From assembly GCF_018398335.1 (NCBI RefSeq), contig NZ_JAHBRX010000001.1, forward strand, positions 1,550,001-1,614,000: DNA of 64,000 nt. The letters are read 5' to 3'. The stretch's first letter is position 1. Each line of letters opens with the position of its first letter. This stretch comes from Chelatococcus sp. HY11. GTDB lineage: Bacteria > Pseudomonadota > Alphaproteobacteria > Rhizobiales > Beijerinckiaceae. A model generated the notes under the pieces. The model was not told the DNA's origin and ran no database searches. It saw only the letters and a program-made list of their open reading frames with translations. Below, piece by piece: positions 26,770 to 35,391 of this stretch. The position numbers were made by a program, and so were the translations under genes.

Positions 26770-27459
26770 TCAACGCGGCTCACTTTCACCGTCGATGCCG
26801 AGGGATCGGTTTCGGCCGCGCATGATATGCCTCGCCATGGCCTCCACCGCGCCCACCGCGTCACGCTTCTCCAACGCCGTGATGATGGACAAGTGGTCTT
26901 TCATGGCGAGCGGCAGCAAAGCCATCGTCAAACGACCACGTTCCTGGCGGACGAGGCTCAGTTTCAAGGAATTCACGCGGTAGGCATCTGAGATGATGGC
27001 ATTGCCGAGGGCGTCGACGATCGTCGTATGGAAGTTGAAGTCCATGGCCTGCGCCTCAGCCAGAAAGACCGCAGGGTCCTTGTCACCAAGACCACGCTCG
27101 CAAGTCGCCAGAACGGCCTCATGCATGCGTCGCCAATCGGCGATTTCCTCCGCGGAAGCAGCAATGGCGAAGGAAGCGACAGCCTCCCGCTCGATCATCG
27201 CGCGATACTGGAAGGCGTCGCGGATGAGATCGATCCCGACATAGGCGATCTGCATGCCACGGTGGGGCACCGTCATGACGAGCCCCTCAGCTTCAAGCCG
27301 CGAGACCAGCTCGCGGACGACGCCAACCGGAAGGCCCGTCAACTCCACCAGCTCGCGCTGCGAGACGAACTGGCCGGGACGTACGGCATGGGCGAGAAGA
27401 TGGCGGGTGAAGGCTTCGTAGGCTCTCTGACGCGAGGACTGTTGCTCGGATATGACCAT
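26770..27459 (-). CDS. GntR-family (FadR/FCD subgroup) transcriptional regulator
   Basis: 229 residues. N-terminal winged helix (SQRELVELTGLPVGVVRELVSRLEAEGLV) and C-terminal FCD all-helical ligand domain with metal-binding type residues (D in DAFQYRAMIE, H in FNFHTTIV, H in KDHLSI, H in ARHIMRGR). Last gene of a five-gene operon starting at 32645, only 12 bases after the permease gene, so probably the local repressor whose ligand is the imported substrate. A palindrome CTAACATGTTAG upstream of the operon is a candidate operator. Confidence 0.93.
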   Translation of the reverse strand: MVISEQQSSRQRAYEAFTRHLLAHAVRPGQFVSQRELVELTGLPVGVVRELVSRLEAEGLVMTVPHRGMQIAYVGIDLIRDAFQYRAMIEREAVASFAIAASAEEIADWRRMHEAVLATCERGLGDKDPAVFLAEAQAMDFNFHTTIVDALGNAIISDAYRVNSLKLSLVRQERGRLTMALLPLAMKDHLSIITALEKRDAVGAVEAMARHIMRGRNRSLGIDGESEPR

Positions 27460-27471
27460 TGTCGTCGGCCC

Positions 27472-28308
27472 CTATCCCTTTGTCGCGCCACGCATGGCAC
27501 CGAAGAACATCTGCCGCTGGACGATCCACGCGAAGGCGAGGACCGGTATCATCTGCAGCGTCGCAGCGGCGAATACCTCGCCCCAGGTCGCGGTCCCCTC
27601 CCCGATGCCCGACAGCATATCGGCCAGGACGACCGGTGCCGTGACGGTGCGCGACGTCGTCAGGATCAGGCCGAACATGTAGTCGTTCCAGGCAAAAAGG
27701 GCGACGAAGATCGCCACGGTAATCATGCCCGGCCAGATCAGCGGCATGATGACCCGCAGGAAGGCCTGCAGCCGATCGCATCCATCGAGAAAGGCGGCTT
27801 CCTCCACCTCAAGCGGCACATTGTCGATGAATGTCTTCAGGATCATCACACTGAGACTGACTTCGAAAGCCGCGTAAACGAGGATCAGCCCGATCCGCGA
27901 GTTGTCGAGTCCGATCGTGGAGAAGATCGGGAAGAGCGGCACGGTCACAACTAGCGGCGGCAGCATCTTGATCACGAGGAGCGCGCTGGACGAACGACCC
28001 ACACCGTGTTGTGGCAGCCGGGACAGGGCGTAGGCCGCCGGCAGGCAGACGGCGAGAACGAGAGCGATAGCGCCGGCCGTGACGACAGCACTATTCGCAA
28101 GTCCGAGCTGGAATTTCCCCCAGCGCATGCCGAGGCTCGTGTAGTTTTCGAGCGTGGGCCAGAAGAAAATGACCGGCCGATAGGAGAAGATATCCCGTCC
28201 TTCCTTGAAGGAGGAGGCAATGACGACAATGATGGGGATGACCGCGATCGCCATGGCGATCGCGAGAACGATGCGGTCCAGCAGGGTAACGGAGGTGCGA
28301 CTGTCCAT
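27472..28308 (-). CDS. Sugar ABC transporter permease (MalG type)
   Basis: 278 residues, AGGAG seven bases before the ATG. Six predicted membrane helices; the EAA loop that contacts the ATPase is VEEAAFLDGCDRLQAFLRVIMPL, and the C-terminus WIVQRQMFFGAMRGATKG is typical of CUT1-family MalG-like permeases. It partners the MalF-like permease immediately upstream, 13 bases apart, and the binding protein at 31374-32645. Inner membrane uptake of a sugar or sugar-like compound. Confidence 0.94.
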   Translation of the reverse strand: MDSRTSVTLLDRIVLAIAMAIAVIPIIVVIASSFKEGRDIFSYRPVIFFWPTLENYTSLGMRWGKFQLGLANSAVVTAGAIALVLAVCLPAAYALSRLPQHGVGRSSSALLVIKMLPPLVVTVPLFPIFSTIGLDNSRIGLILVYAAFEVSLSVMILKTFIDNVPLEVEEAAFLDGCDRLQAFLRVIMPLIWPGMITVAIFVALFAWNDYMFGLILTTSRTVTAPVVLADMLSGIGEGTATWGEVFAAATLQMIPVLAFAWIVQRQMFFGAMRGATKG

Positions 28309-28321
28309 CTCGGGCTCCTGC

Positions 28322-29248
28322 TCAGGCCGTGTTGCCCGCCGCGTCCCGATAGAGACGCAACATGTAGAGGGATGATGCGACCGCCGTTAGCAACAGCATC
28401 AGCCAGGCGATGGCGGCGGCCTGGCCAAAATTCCAATAGCTGAATCCAGTCTTGTACAGGTAGATCGACAGCAACTCCGACGACTCGAGAGGCCCGCCTT
28501 TCGTCAAGATCCAGACGGTTCCGAACGCCCGCATGGTGATGATGATGCGAAAGATCATCGCTATCAGCAAAGCCGGCATCAGAAGCGGCAGTGTAATCCG
28601 CCAAAAACTTTGCAGCGCCGTGGCTCCATCGAGATCAGCCGCCTCATAGATGTCCGGCGACAGGGCGGCGCGCACGGGAAACAGCATGATCAGCACATGC
28701 GGCATGCCGGCCCAGAACTCGATGAACGCCACGGTCGGCAATGCGAGCGCTTCCGACGACAGCCACGGAAGGCGCCCGAGGCCCATCATTTCCGTGAGGA
28801 AATTTATCGGGCCGACATTCAGATCCAGAAGGTAGCCCCACATCGTCGCCGTCACCGCATGGCTCATGGCGATCGGCGCGATCAGGCAGGCGATGATGAT
28901 GCCGCGAAAAGCGCGCAGGCGAGCCAGGATGCACGCGAGCCACAGGCCGATGACGACCTCGAACGAGACAGCAATTGTGACGAACAGGAGTGTCCGCCAA
29001 GCCGCCATCCAGAACTCGGCCGCCGATAGCGTCGCGCGGTAGTTCGCGAGACCGACGAATTGCGGCGTGCGCCCGACGGAGTAGTCCGTGAAGCTCAGAT
29101 AAAGCGCCCAAATCTCGGGAATGACGATGACGGCGGTGACGAAGAGATATAGCGGCGCGACAAGTGACCAGCCCCGCGCGACCTCACGGAAATCGCCCCG
29201 CGCCCCACGTCGGCGTCTGGCCGGCCGAGCCAGCGCGAACTCTGTCAC
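28322..29248 (-). CDS. Sugar ABC transporter permease (MalF/UgpA type)
   Basis: 308 residues; GTG start whose bases overlap the stop of the FAD oxidoreductase gene (GTGA). The N-terminal helix (VAPLYLFVTAVIVIPEIWALYLSF) and EAA loop (YEAADLDGATALQSFWRITLPLL) identify a CUT1-family permease. N-terminal 25 residues are Arg-rich. Works with the MalG-like protein as a heterodimer. No ATP-binding subunit is encoded in the operon, so it must borrow an MsmK/UgpC-like ATPase from elsewhere. Confidence 0.94.
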   Translation of the reverse strand: MTEFALARPARRRRGARGDFREVARGWSLVAPLYLFVTAVIVIPEIWALYLSFTDYSVGRTPQFVGLANYRATLSAAEFWMAAWRTLLFVTIAVSFEVVIGLWLACILARLRAFRGIIIACLIAPIAMSHAVTATMWGYLLDLNVGPINFLTEMMGLGRLPWLSSEALALPTVAFIEFWAGMPHVLIMLFPVRAALSPDIYEAADLDGATALQSFWRITLPLLMPALLIAMIFRIIITMRAFGTVWILTKGGPLESSELLSIYLYKTGFSYWNFGQAAAIAWLMLLLTAVASSLYMLRLYRDAAGNTA

Positions 29249-31221
29249 GACGTGATCTCCACGCGCGGCACATCCACAAGCAGCACGTGGTCTTCGTAAG
29301 GCCGCTGCTTGAGCGTTTGCGGGTTCGGCTCCGGCTCGCCGATGGGGGCGAAACGGTCTTCCGAGCCCTCCCAGAAATGTACCGCGCCATCGCGATCGGT
29401 GAAGGCTGCGGCACAGCCGATTGCTGTCGGAATGAGGTCCGGCCAGACCGCGCTGTCGTGATCCCTGGACAACACGCGATAACGCACGCGCTCATCCGCG
29501 ATGATCAGGACAAAGAGCCGCCCCGGCTCATCCGTTGTCGCGTGCACCTCCCATCGTTCTTCGCCGCGCTGGCAGCGCTTCAACAGGACGCATGCGACCG
29601 CGCCTTCTCCGGCAGCCGGCGCGGGCTGTTGGGCTTCGTCGAAGGCGAGGATCGAGCCCGCGGCGTCGAAACACACCTTGCCCATGACCGCATTCGGCCG
29701 CTCGTCGTCCAGCGCCACACGCTGTGCTTCTTCGGAAGGGGCGATCCGGGCCCAGGCGGTATGCTCGCGGAGCGCGGATGCAACGGCGTTGCCGCCTCTG
29801 ACGAGCGTGGCACGCGTGCGACCGTTGGACAGGCGATCGAGCGCCAAGCGGTCGCCGTCCCGGGCGTGGATCGGGATGGTCTCCTCGATGAGCTGCAGGC
29901 AGCGCAGATAGTCGCCATAGCGGGACAGATCGAGGATCTGACCGCCGGCCTCGATGGCGGTCCGCAGCGCGGCCGGATCAAGGGTTGTGAGGGAGCCGCC
30001 GGTCGCCAAGGCGAGATGAGCGGCGGTTCCAGCCCCAAAACCCATCTGCGCGCAGGTGGCCATCGCCCGGTAGGAACTCAGCGCCATCTGGTCGCCGGAC
30101 AGGGAACGGCCCGGACAGAGCAGGTTGTGCATTCCCTGCGGCAGCATGGCGCGAAGGGGGATGTGATAGGGCTCCACCATGTCGGTGATGCCCGTGCCAG
30201 CGCGCTTGTCCGTATCGGGCCAATGGAAATCGAGATGGTAGGTGCCGACCGCGACAGCATCGTCGAAGACTGCCGCGTGGCGGACATCGTCCTCGGTCAA
30301 GGTCGCACCGCCGACGATGCGTCGCCCTTCCCGCTGGCCGATGGCCCTTGAGACCGAGGCCAGCGTATAGGTCGCGAGTGGCTTGCCGCCACCCGCGGCA
30401 TGCCTGCCCCGGTAGCCCCGCGTCTGCAGATGATAGATCAGCCCCATCATTTGCCGTCGGCCGTGGATCTCCGCCTCCGACAGGCTGAAGCCATCGGCGG
30501 CGTCGAAGCCGACGACCTTCATCTTCACCTCGATCCGTCCGTCCGCGAAACCATGCAGCGACGTCATCGGCAGATCATCGTCACTGTCCCAACGCGGGCA
30601 GCCTTCCGGGAGAAAAGGGTGTACCGGCCGCCCAGTGTCCCACAGCGTGAAATAGAGACTCATCGGCAACTGAGCCAGGGCGCCGAGGTGACGCGTCGGC
30701 AAGCCGAGTATATCCGCCATGAGGGCATTGCCCGTCGCGTCGATCACGGCTCCAGGTTCAACGACCACAAGCGTGGGCCCCACGCTGATCAGCACCTCCG
30801 TCACCCAGCCCTCGCGCGCCTTGCCGTCGAGCGCCACGGCATGAAGCCAGGTCTCGATGCCAGCCTCGGCGACCATGTCCTGCAGATAATAGCCACAGCT
30901 CTCGAGATCGTAGGCGCGCCGATCATCGTTGCTGCGATAGGGATCGATCTTCCCAGCTCTTTCGAGCCGTGCGACGAGTTCGGCGAAAATCGCATTCACC
31001 CGCGCCGTGTCGCCGACGAAACCCGCGACCCCTCCAACTGTGCCCTGCCCGCCCAGGATATTGCTCTGCTCGACGATGACGACGGACCGGGAGGGATCCG
31101 CTCGTTTTGCTGCGAGGGCGGCAAATGTGCCCGCCATGCCGCCGCCGATGACAAGGACGTCAATGGCGCGGCGTACCGGGACCGTTCTGGACAGGGTATA
31201 GGATTGCATCGGTTCAGCCAT
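29245..31221 (-). CDS. FAD-dependent oxidoreductase (FAD_oxidored family)
   Basis: 658 residues. N-terminal Rossmann motif VLVIGGGMAGTFAALAAKRAD (dinucleotide GxGxxG) and VVIVEQSNILGGQG, AVIDATGNALMADI in the middle, and GRSLSGDQMALSSYRAM in the second FAD region. It matches the FAD_oxidored family (Pfam PF12831), often placed in carbohydrate-uptake operons of Rhizobiales, with proposed but unproven oxidation of sugars or cyclitols. Residues beyond about 500 form an extra beta-rich region, including RLFVLIIADERVRYR. It overlaps the permease gene by four bases and follows the binding-protein gene by about 150 bases containing a stem-loop. Confidence 0.9.
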   Translation of the reverse strand: MAEPMQSYTLSRTVPVRRAIDVLVIGGGMAGTFAALAAKRADPSRSVVIVEQSNILGGQGTVGGVAGFVGDTARVNAIFAELVARLERAGKIDPYRSNDDRRAYDLESCGYYLQDMVAEAGIETWLHAVALDGKAREGWVTEVLISVGPTLVVVEPGAVIDATGNALMADILGLPTRHLGALAQLPMSLYFTLWDTGRPVHPFLPEGCPRWDSDDDLPMTSLHGFADGRIEVKMKVVGFDAADGFSLSEAEIHGRRQMMGLIYHLQTRGYRGRHAAGGGKPLATYTLASVSRAIGQREGRRIVGGATLTEDDVRHAAVFDDAVAVGTYHLDFHWPDTDKRAGTGITDMVEPYHIPLRAMLPQGMHNLLCPGRSLSGDQMALSSYRAMATCAQMGFGAGTAAHLALATGGSLTTLDPAALRTAIEAGGQILDLSRYGDYLRCLQLIEETIPIHARDGDRLALDRLSNGRTRATLVRGGNAVASALREHTAWARIAPSEEAQRVALDDERPNAVMGKVCFDAAGSILAFDEAQQPAPAAGEGAVACVLLKRCQRGEERWEVHATTDEPGRLFVLIIADERVRYRVLSRDHDSAVWPDLIPTAIGCAAAFTDRDGAVHFWEGSEDRFAPIGEPEPNPQTLKQRPYEDHVLLVDVPRVEITS

Positions 31222-31292
31222 GTCAGCAGGGTAGCCGCGCGGCGCGCACCGCGTTTACTTGCGTGTGGGACCATTCAAGACTAACGCCCATC

Positions 31293-31352
31293 CCGCATCG
31301 GCCATCCCCGAGGCGGCACGAGGACCGAACCCCGAACCCGGAGCCGATGCGG
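31293..31352 (-). promoter_or_regulatory. Intercistronic stem-loop between binding-protein and downstream genes
   Basis: Perfect 10-bp arms CCGCATCGGC (31293-31302) and GCCGATGCGG (31343-31352) with a 40-base loop. On the minus strand it lies 22 bases past the binding-protein stop. No U tract follows, so it is more like the mRNA-stabilising or processing hairpin seen after other binding-protein genes, which lets that protein be made in excess, than a terminator. Confidence 0.5.
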
Positions 31353-31373
31353 TCTGCGAATGGGCAACGCCCG

Positions 31374-32645
31374 TCAGCGATCACGACGCTTGTCGACGAT
31401 CGTCTTGATGTCGGTCTCGGCGGTCTTCAGCGCCTCATCGACCGGCTTTTTGCCGATGATCGCAGCGACAGCCTCCTTCACGAAGATATCGCGCACCTGA
31501 TTGGTGCCCTCGAAGATCGGCAGCGGCTGGGTCGCATTATCGAGAGCGGCCGTCGACGCCGACGCGTAAGGCGCGCCCTTCAGGAATGCCTCATCCCGCA
31601 GCGTATCGGCGCGGACGGGGCCATTGCCGTTCAAGGCCATCTGGAGCTGCACCGGCGCCGAGGCAAGATAGCGAATGAAGGTCTTCGCGGCCTCCTGATT
31701 GTCCGGCCGGCCGTTCTTGGGCAGCGCGGCCGCCCAGAACGCGACCTTGGCCGGGGCGTAGGTCTGGGGCGGCGTGCCGGGAATAGCGAAGAAGCCGGCC
31801 TTGCCGGCGATCCGGGACGACGCGGGGTCATTGAAGCGATTGAAGTAGTTGTCGCCGAACAACGACATGGCGACCAACCCCTCGCGCATCATGGTTTGAA
31901 CGGAGGTCGCATCCATGGAGAAGAAATTGGGCGGAAGCGCGCCCTTGTTGAACAGGTCTTTCAGGCGTTCCACAGCGGCTTTCGTTTCGGCGGAATTGAC
32001 GACCACCGCGAAATCATCGGTGAGAACATTCCCACCCATGGCCTTGACCACGGCAATGATGTCCTCGTCGGGCTTCAGCGCAAGCCCGTAAACCGGGGCG
32101 CCATCATCACGCTTGAAACTCGCCTTCTCCGCAGCCGTCAGGAGATCCGCGAAGGTCTTGGGCTCGGCGATACCCCGCGTCTCGAAGATCGCCTTGTTGT
32201 AGTGGACGATCTGCGGATTGGAGCGGATCGGTATGCCCTTCAACTGTCCGTCCAGCGTGTAGGCCGCCCGCATACGCGGGAAGATGGCGTCGAACTCCTT
32301 GGCTTCCGCCGATCCCGCCGGCGCGTCGAAGGTCACGAGCTTGTCCAGCACGTCGCGGGCCGGCCAACCGCTCTCGATCATGACGACGTCGAACTGGGAG
32401 CTTCCAGACGACAGCGCGCGCAGAAGATTCTGCTGCATCTGCGGCCAGGGAACGGTCTCCCAGTCGATGGTGATGCCGGTGTCCTTCTCGAATTTTTCCT
32501 GGAGGTTACTGCCAGGCACCTTCGGGTTGCCCTGCAAGGCCGCCTGGTGGGCCGAATTCGCGAAAACGCGCAATGTCGCTGCGTCAGCCTGGGTCGTTGC
32601 AACGGCAAAGCCGATACCCACGGCCACTCCAAATATCCACCGCAT
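31374..32645 (-). CDS. ABC transporter sugar-binding protein
   Basis: 423 residues from the ATG at 32645 (GGGAGG upstream; frame extends to 32732). Signal peptide MRWIFGVAVGIGFAVATTQADA. Family 1 solute-binding protein: early LRVFANSAHQAAL, IDWETVPWPQMQQ, FDVVMIESGWPARDV, hinge GIPIRSNPQIVHYNK, and late KTFIRYLASAPVQLQ. Binds a sugar-like substrate in the periplasm for the CUT1 permeases of the same operon. First gene of the operon and probably the most expressed. Confidence 0.93.
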   Translation of the reverse strand: MRWIFGVAVGIGFAVATTQADAATLRVFANSAHQAALQGNPKVPGSNLQEKFEKDTGITIDWETVPWPQMQQNLLRALSSGSSQFDVVMIESGWPARDVLDKLVTFDAPAGSAEAKEFDAIFPRMRAAYTLDGQLKGIPIRSNPQIVHYNKAIFETRGIAEPKTFADLLTAAEKASFKRDDGAPVYGLALKPDEDIIAVVKAMGGNVLTDDFAVVVNSAETKAAVERLKDLFNKGALPPNFFSMDATSVQTMMREGLVAMSLFGDNYFNRFNDPASSRIAGKAGFFAIPGTPPQTYAPAKVAFWAAALPKNGRPDNQEAAKTFIRYLASAPVQLQMALNGNGPVRADTLRDEAFLKGAPYASASTAALDNATQPLPIFEGTNQVRDIFVKEAVAAIIGKKPVDEALKTAETDIKTIVDKRRDR

Positions 32646-32760
32646 GAGATGATCCCTCCCGTTGTTCCGCTCGCGCGGCTTGTTTGGCTTCAACGCATGC
32701 GTCGGAACGCGCTCATCGCCAGCCTGAATCATCCCTAACCAATGAAGAGATTATCGTCAA

Positions 32761-32772
32761 CTAACATGTTAG
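32761..32772. promoter_or_regulatory. Candidate operator palindrome for the GntR regulator
   Basis: Perfect 12-base palindrome CTAACATGTTAG, 115 bases before the start codon of the binding protein, in a 367-base interval (32646-33012) without other genes. FCD-type GntR proteins bind short palindromes of this kind. The interval separates this operon's promoter from the 3' end of the gene at 33013, so the palindrome can only serve the transport operon. Assignment to the GntR protein is inference. Confidence 0.45.
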
Positions 32773-33012
32773 TCGTGAATAGCTCTATAAGCCTTATCAG
32801 CGCCATCCATCGACGCCGGGTTGCAGTCGCCAGCGTGCCGCGCGACAGCGCAAGTTGCGGCAGGCGCTTTCACCCGGCGCGAAGGTGCCAAACCGCGCTG
32901 GAACGTGAGAACGGAGCAATGGGCTGGAACAACGGGGCCAGTCAGCCCCGACCTTTGGAACATGCGCGCGCTCAATACGGCGTTGGCGTGGACGCATGAT
33001 CATGTCGACGAG

Positions 33013-34215
33013 CTACGGCAGATCTGCCTCAAGGACAAATCGCTCGATCCCCTCGAACAACGCGCCCCACGCCTTTTCTTCCGGCAAGATAACGTGGTTG
33101 CGGCTTTCGAGCATGAGGAATTCGGCTTGCCGGATGCGGGTCGCGAGCCGATACCCCTGCTCGAGTGGTTGGATGCCGTCATCCCGCGAATGCGCCACAA
33201 GTGTTGGAACACTGAGGCGCTCCAGCAGATGGCTGACATCGAAGTGGTCGACCGCCAAGCGTATCGAAGCAGCGTTCTCTGGCGACGCTGTTTGCCGTTG
33301 AAGATCTGCCAGCGAGGCCACCTGCTCTCGGCTGCCATCGGGAATGAACATCGTCGCAAAAGCGTCCAGGAAGGGGCTGTTGGACTTACCCCAGCCATGT
33401 CGCATCAGCGTGAGCAAGGCCTCTCCCTGCTGCTTGTCGCTTTCCGCCCGGACAAGCCGTCCCTTCTCATACCCGCCCTGCAAAACCAAATGACTCACCT
33501 TGTCGGGATGCCGGCACGCAAAAGCGATGGCAATCGGCACGCCCTGTGAGCTGCCGAAGAGGGCAAAGCGCTCAAGGTGCGCGGCGGAAACGACAGCTTC
33601 AAGATCCTCGACGAACCTGTCGAGCGAAAAGTCACCGATATCCCACTCCGACAGACCGTTGCCGCGCTGGTCATAACGCGTCACTTGAAACCGCTGACTA
33701 AGGCGGTCAAGAAACGGCCGCCAGATAGGGCTGTGCCAGTCATGCTCCAGATGGGTCAGCCAATGCCCCGCCTTCACGAGACGATAACCGTTTCCACTCG
33801 TGGCATAGGCGATACGGGTACCATCAGCCGAGCGACAAAACGCTACCCGCTGATAGGCCTGCATAGGGGCCGGTTTTTTCGAGGGCTCGTCGGGCAACGC
33901 CGGTGAGATTGTTTCAACCGCGCCGACAAATCGAAAGCCTCGCCGGGGAATGGTTCTGATCCATTCCTGGCGTTTGCCGTCGTCTCCAATGACCGAACGA
34001 GCCGCGCTCACGCGCGCGTTGATTGCGGAATTCGATACGAGGCGACCCTTCCAGACGACTTCAAGCAATTCGTCGAGGGACACCACGCGATCGCGCTCCC
34101 GCATCAGATGAAGAAGCAGGTCGAACACCTGGGGTTCGGCATCAATCGGCCGGCCGCCAGCGAGAAGCTCGCGGGTATCCGTCGTCAGCTCGAATGATCC
34201 AAACCGGTAGCGCAT
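33013..34215 (-). CDS. Winged-helix regulator fused to alpha/beta hydrolase
   Basis: 400 residues. Residues 1-100 are a CadC/OmpR-type DNA-binding domain (FGSFELTTDTRELLAGG, VFDLLLHLMRERDRVVS, LLEVVWKGRLVSNSAI, WIRTIPRRGFRFVG). After a short linker comes an alpha/beta hydrolase (about 125-400) with nucleophile in LFGSSQG, acid in HSRDDGIQP and histidine in ESRNHVILPEE, so the triad looks intact. There is no transmembrane helix between them. Soluble fusions of this type may sense an ester- or lactone-like ligand or hydrolyse it; this is inference. Divergent from two tiny ORFs at 34281-34569. Confidence 0.9.
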   Translation of the reverse strand: MRYRFGSFELTTDTRELLAGGRPIDAEPQVFDLLLHLMRERDRVVSLDELLEVVWKGRLVSNSAINARVSAARSVIGDDGKRQEWIRTIPRRGFRFVGAVETISPALPDEPSKKPAPMQAYQRVAFCRSADGTRIAYATSGNGYRLVKAGHWLTHLEHDWHSPIWRPFLDRLSQRFQVTRYDQRGNGLSEWDIGDFSLDRFVEDLEAVVSAAHLERFALFGSSQGVPIAIAFACRHPDKVSHLVLQGGYEKGRLVRAESDKQQGEALLTLMRHGWGKSNSPFLDAFATMFIPDGSREQVASLADLQRQTASPENAASIRLAVDHFDVSHLLERLSVPTLVAHSRDDGIQPLEQGYRLATRIRQAEFLMLESRNHVILPEEKAWGALFEGIERFVLEADLP

Positions 34216-34280
34216 GGCCGCACTTTACCATTGGGCACGGCTGCGCTGAAGCGTCTGACGCTCCCGACAAGAGAAGGACA

Positions 34281-34376
34281 ATGGAAACACAAGCCAGGGG
34301 CAAGCAGCCGGCCAAGCGGGGAACAGGCCGCCGACGTAGGCTGCGGGACTGCCGAAACGGAGGCTGCGATGGTTGA
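34281..34376 (+). CDS. Possible 31-residue Arg-rich leader ORF
   Basis: ATG at 34281 with AAGGA four bases upstream encodes METQARGKQ then a basic run (GTGRRRRLRDCR), ending at 34376. It overlaps the start of the next small ORF by eight bases, an arrangement suited to coupled translation. Too short for recognition; could be a leader peptide or chance. Confidence 0.3.
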   Translation: METQARGKQPAKRGTGRRRRLRDCRNGGCDG

Positions 34377-34569
34377 GACTGGTGAAACGCCTATTCGCCG
34401 TGACCGGACTGGCGCAATCGACATAAGCTTCTATGCACGTCGCGCAGTTCACCTGCGGCGCGACGCAATGACTGACGAACGCAAGCGCTGCGCACAGTGG
34501 TTGCGAGGGTTGCTCATGCGATTCCGCAGATCGGGCTTGAGCCTGCCGCCGCGAGCGACGTGGTTTTAA
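34369..34569 (+). CDS. Small protein (66 residues), unknown function
   Basis: ATG at 34369 with GGAGG five bases upstream. The middle, IDISFYARRAVHLRRDAM and CAQWLRGLLMRF, resembles the amphipathic Arg-rich helices of small alphaproteobacterial proteins of the DUF1127-like kind (D-x-x-x-Y-x-x-x-A-x-x-L-R pattern followed by W-hydrophobic stretch). It is divergent from the fusion regulator at 33013-34215, sharing a short promoter region. Resemblance is by eye only; no function assigned. Confidence 0.5.
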   Translation: MVETGETPIRRDRTGAIDISFYARRAVHLRRDAMTDERKRCAQWLRGLLMRFRRSGLSLPPRATWF

Positions 34570-34629
34570 AACGCTTGGCCAGCGGGTGATCATTGCCGGC
34601 ACGCTGCAATACCGTTGCGACCCGAAGCA

Positions 34630-35358
34630 TCAAAATGTCGGCGGTGTATTGATCCACAAGATCACGGCTTCGTCGGGGCCGGGATTATAGAAGGAATGCG
34701 GCGCCTCTGATCGGAAGCAGAAGGAATCACCGCGCCCGAGCACATGCGTCTGCTTGTCGATCGTCAGTTCGACGAAGCCTTCGATCACGAAGCCCGCCTC
34801 CTCGCCGATATGGGAATAATCGCCAGCCGAACCATGCCCCGCCGCTATGGAAATGAGATTACCCTGAAGCATCCGATCCGGTGAGTGCGGGATGATCTGT
34901 TCGATCCGAAGCCCCTGCTGGGAAGCGCCCAGATAATCAAGAGTGACCTCCTTACGGTCACTCGCCCGCACCACCATGCAACTCTCGGTTTCCGATCCGG
35001 ACAGGAACGATGCCATGCTTGTTCCCAAGCCCGCCACAAGCTTGTGAAGCACGGAGAGTGACGGCAGGAGCCGCCCATTCTCGATACGTGAGACGAGGCT
35101 CGCGGAGCATCCCGCCTTCGCCGCGAGATCGACCAGCGTAAATCCCTGCGCCCTGCGCATGGTCTGCAGACGCCGCCCAAGTCTTGCCGCCTCCAGCGTA
35201 GGTTCAGTTGGCGTCGGGCTCTCCAAACCAACAGGGCTGATCGGTTCGACCACGACGGGCTGGCTGCGCTTCACTCCGGATCTCGACGTTGTCTCGACCG
35301 TGCCCCTCCCCGTGAGGGGCTGGGGCACCTTGGCCGTCGCTTTTGACCTATTCTTCAT
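34630..35358 (-). CDS. XRE-family regulator with C-terminal cupin
   Basis: 242 residues. After an N-terminal Pro/Thr-rich tail (1-55), an HTH_3 domain (about 58-118: LGRRLQTMRRAQGFTLVDLA, CSASLVSRIENGRLLPSLSV) and a cupin_2 domain (about 165-240: SIAAGHGSAGDYSHIGEEAGF, ELTIDKQTHVLGRGDSFCF, APHSFYNPG). This is the PuuR-like layout in which the cupin senses a small metabolite and controls binding by the HTH. It is the last gene of the operon running from 41118, 33 bases after the binding protein, so it probably autoregulates uptake. Confidence 0.92.
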   Translation of the reverse strand: MKNRSKATAKVPQPLTGRGTVETTSRSGVKRSQPVVVEPISPVGLESPTPTEPTLEAARLGRRLQTMRRAQGFTLVDLAAKAGCSASLVSRIENGRLLPSLSVLHKLVAGLGTSMASFLSGSETESCMVVRASDRKEVTLDYLGASQQGLRIEQIIPHSPDRMLQGNLISIAAGHGSAGDYSHIGEEAGFVIEGFVELTIDKQTHVLGRGDSFCFRSEAPHSFYNPGPDEAVILWINTPPTF

Positions 35359-35391
35359 GGCAATCCAAATATCAGATCAGAACGCTGATGT

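Noticed and set aside
31263-32738. 491-codon plus-strand frame
   Set aside because: Antisense to the sugar-binding protein with signal peptide and ribosome site.
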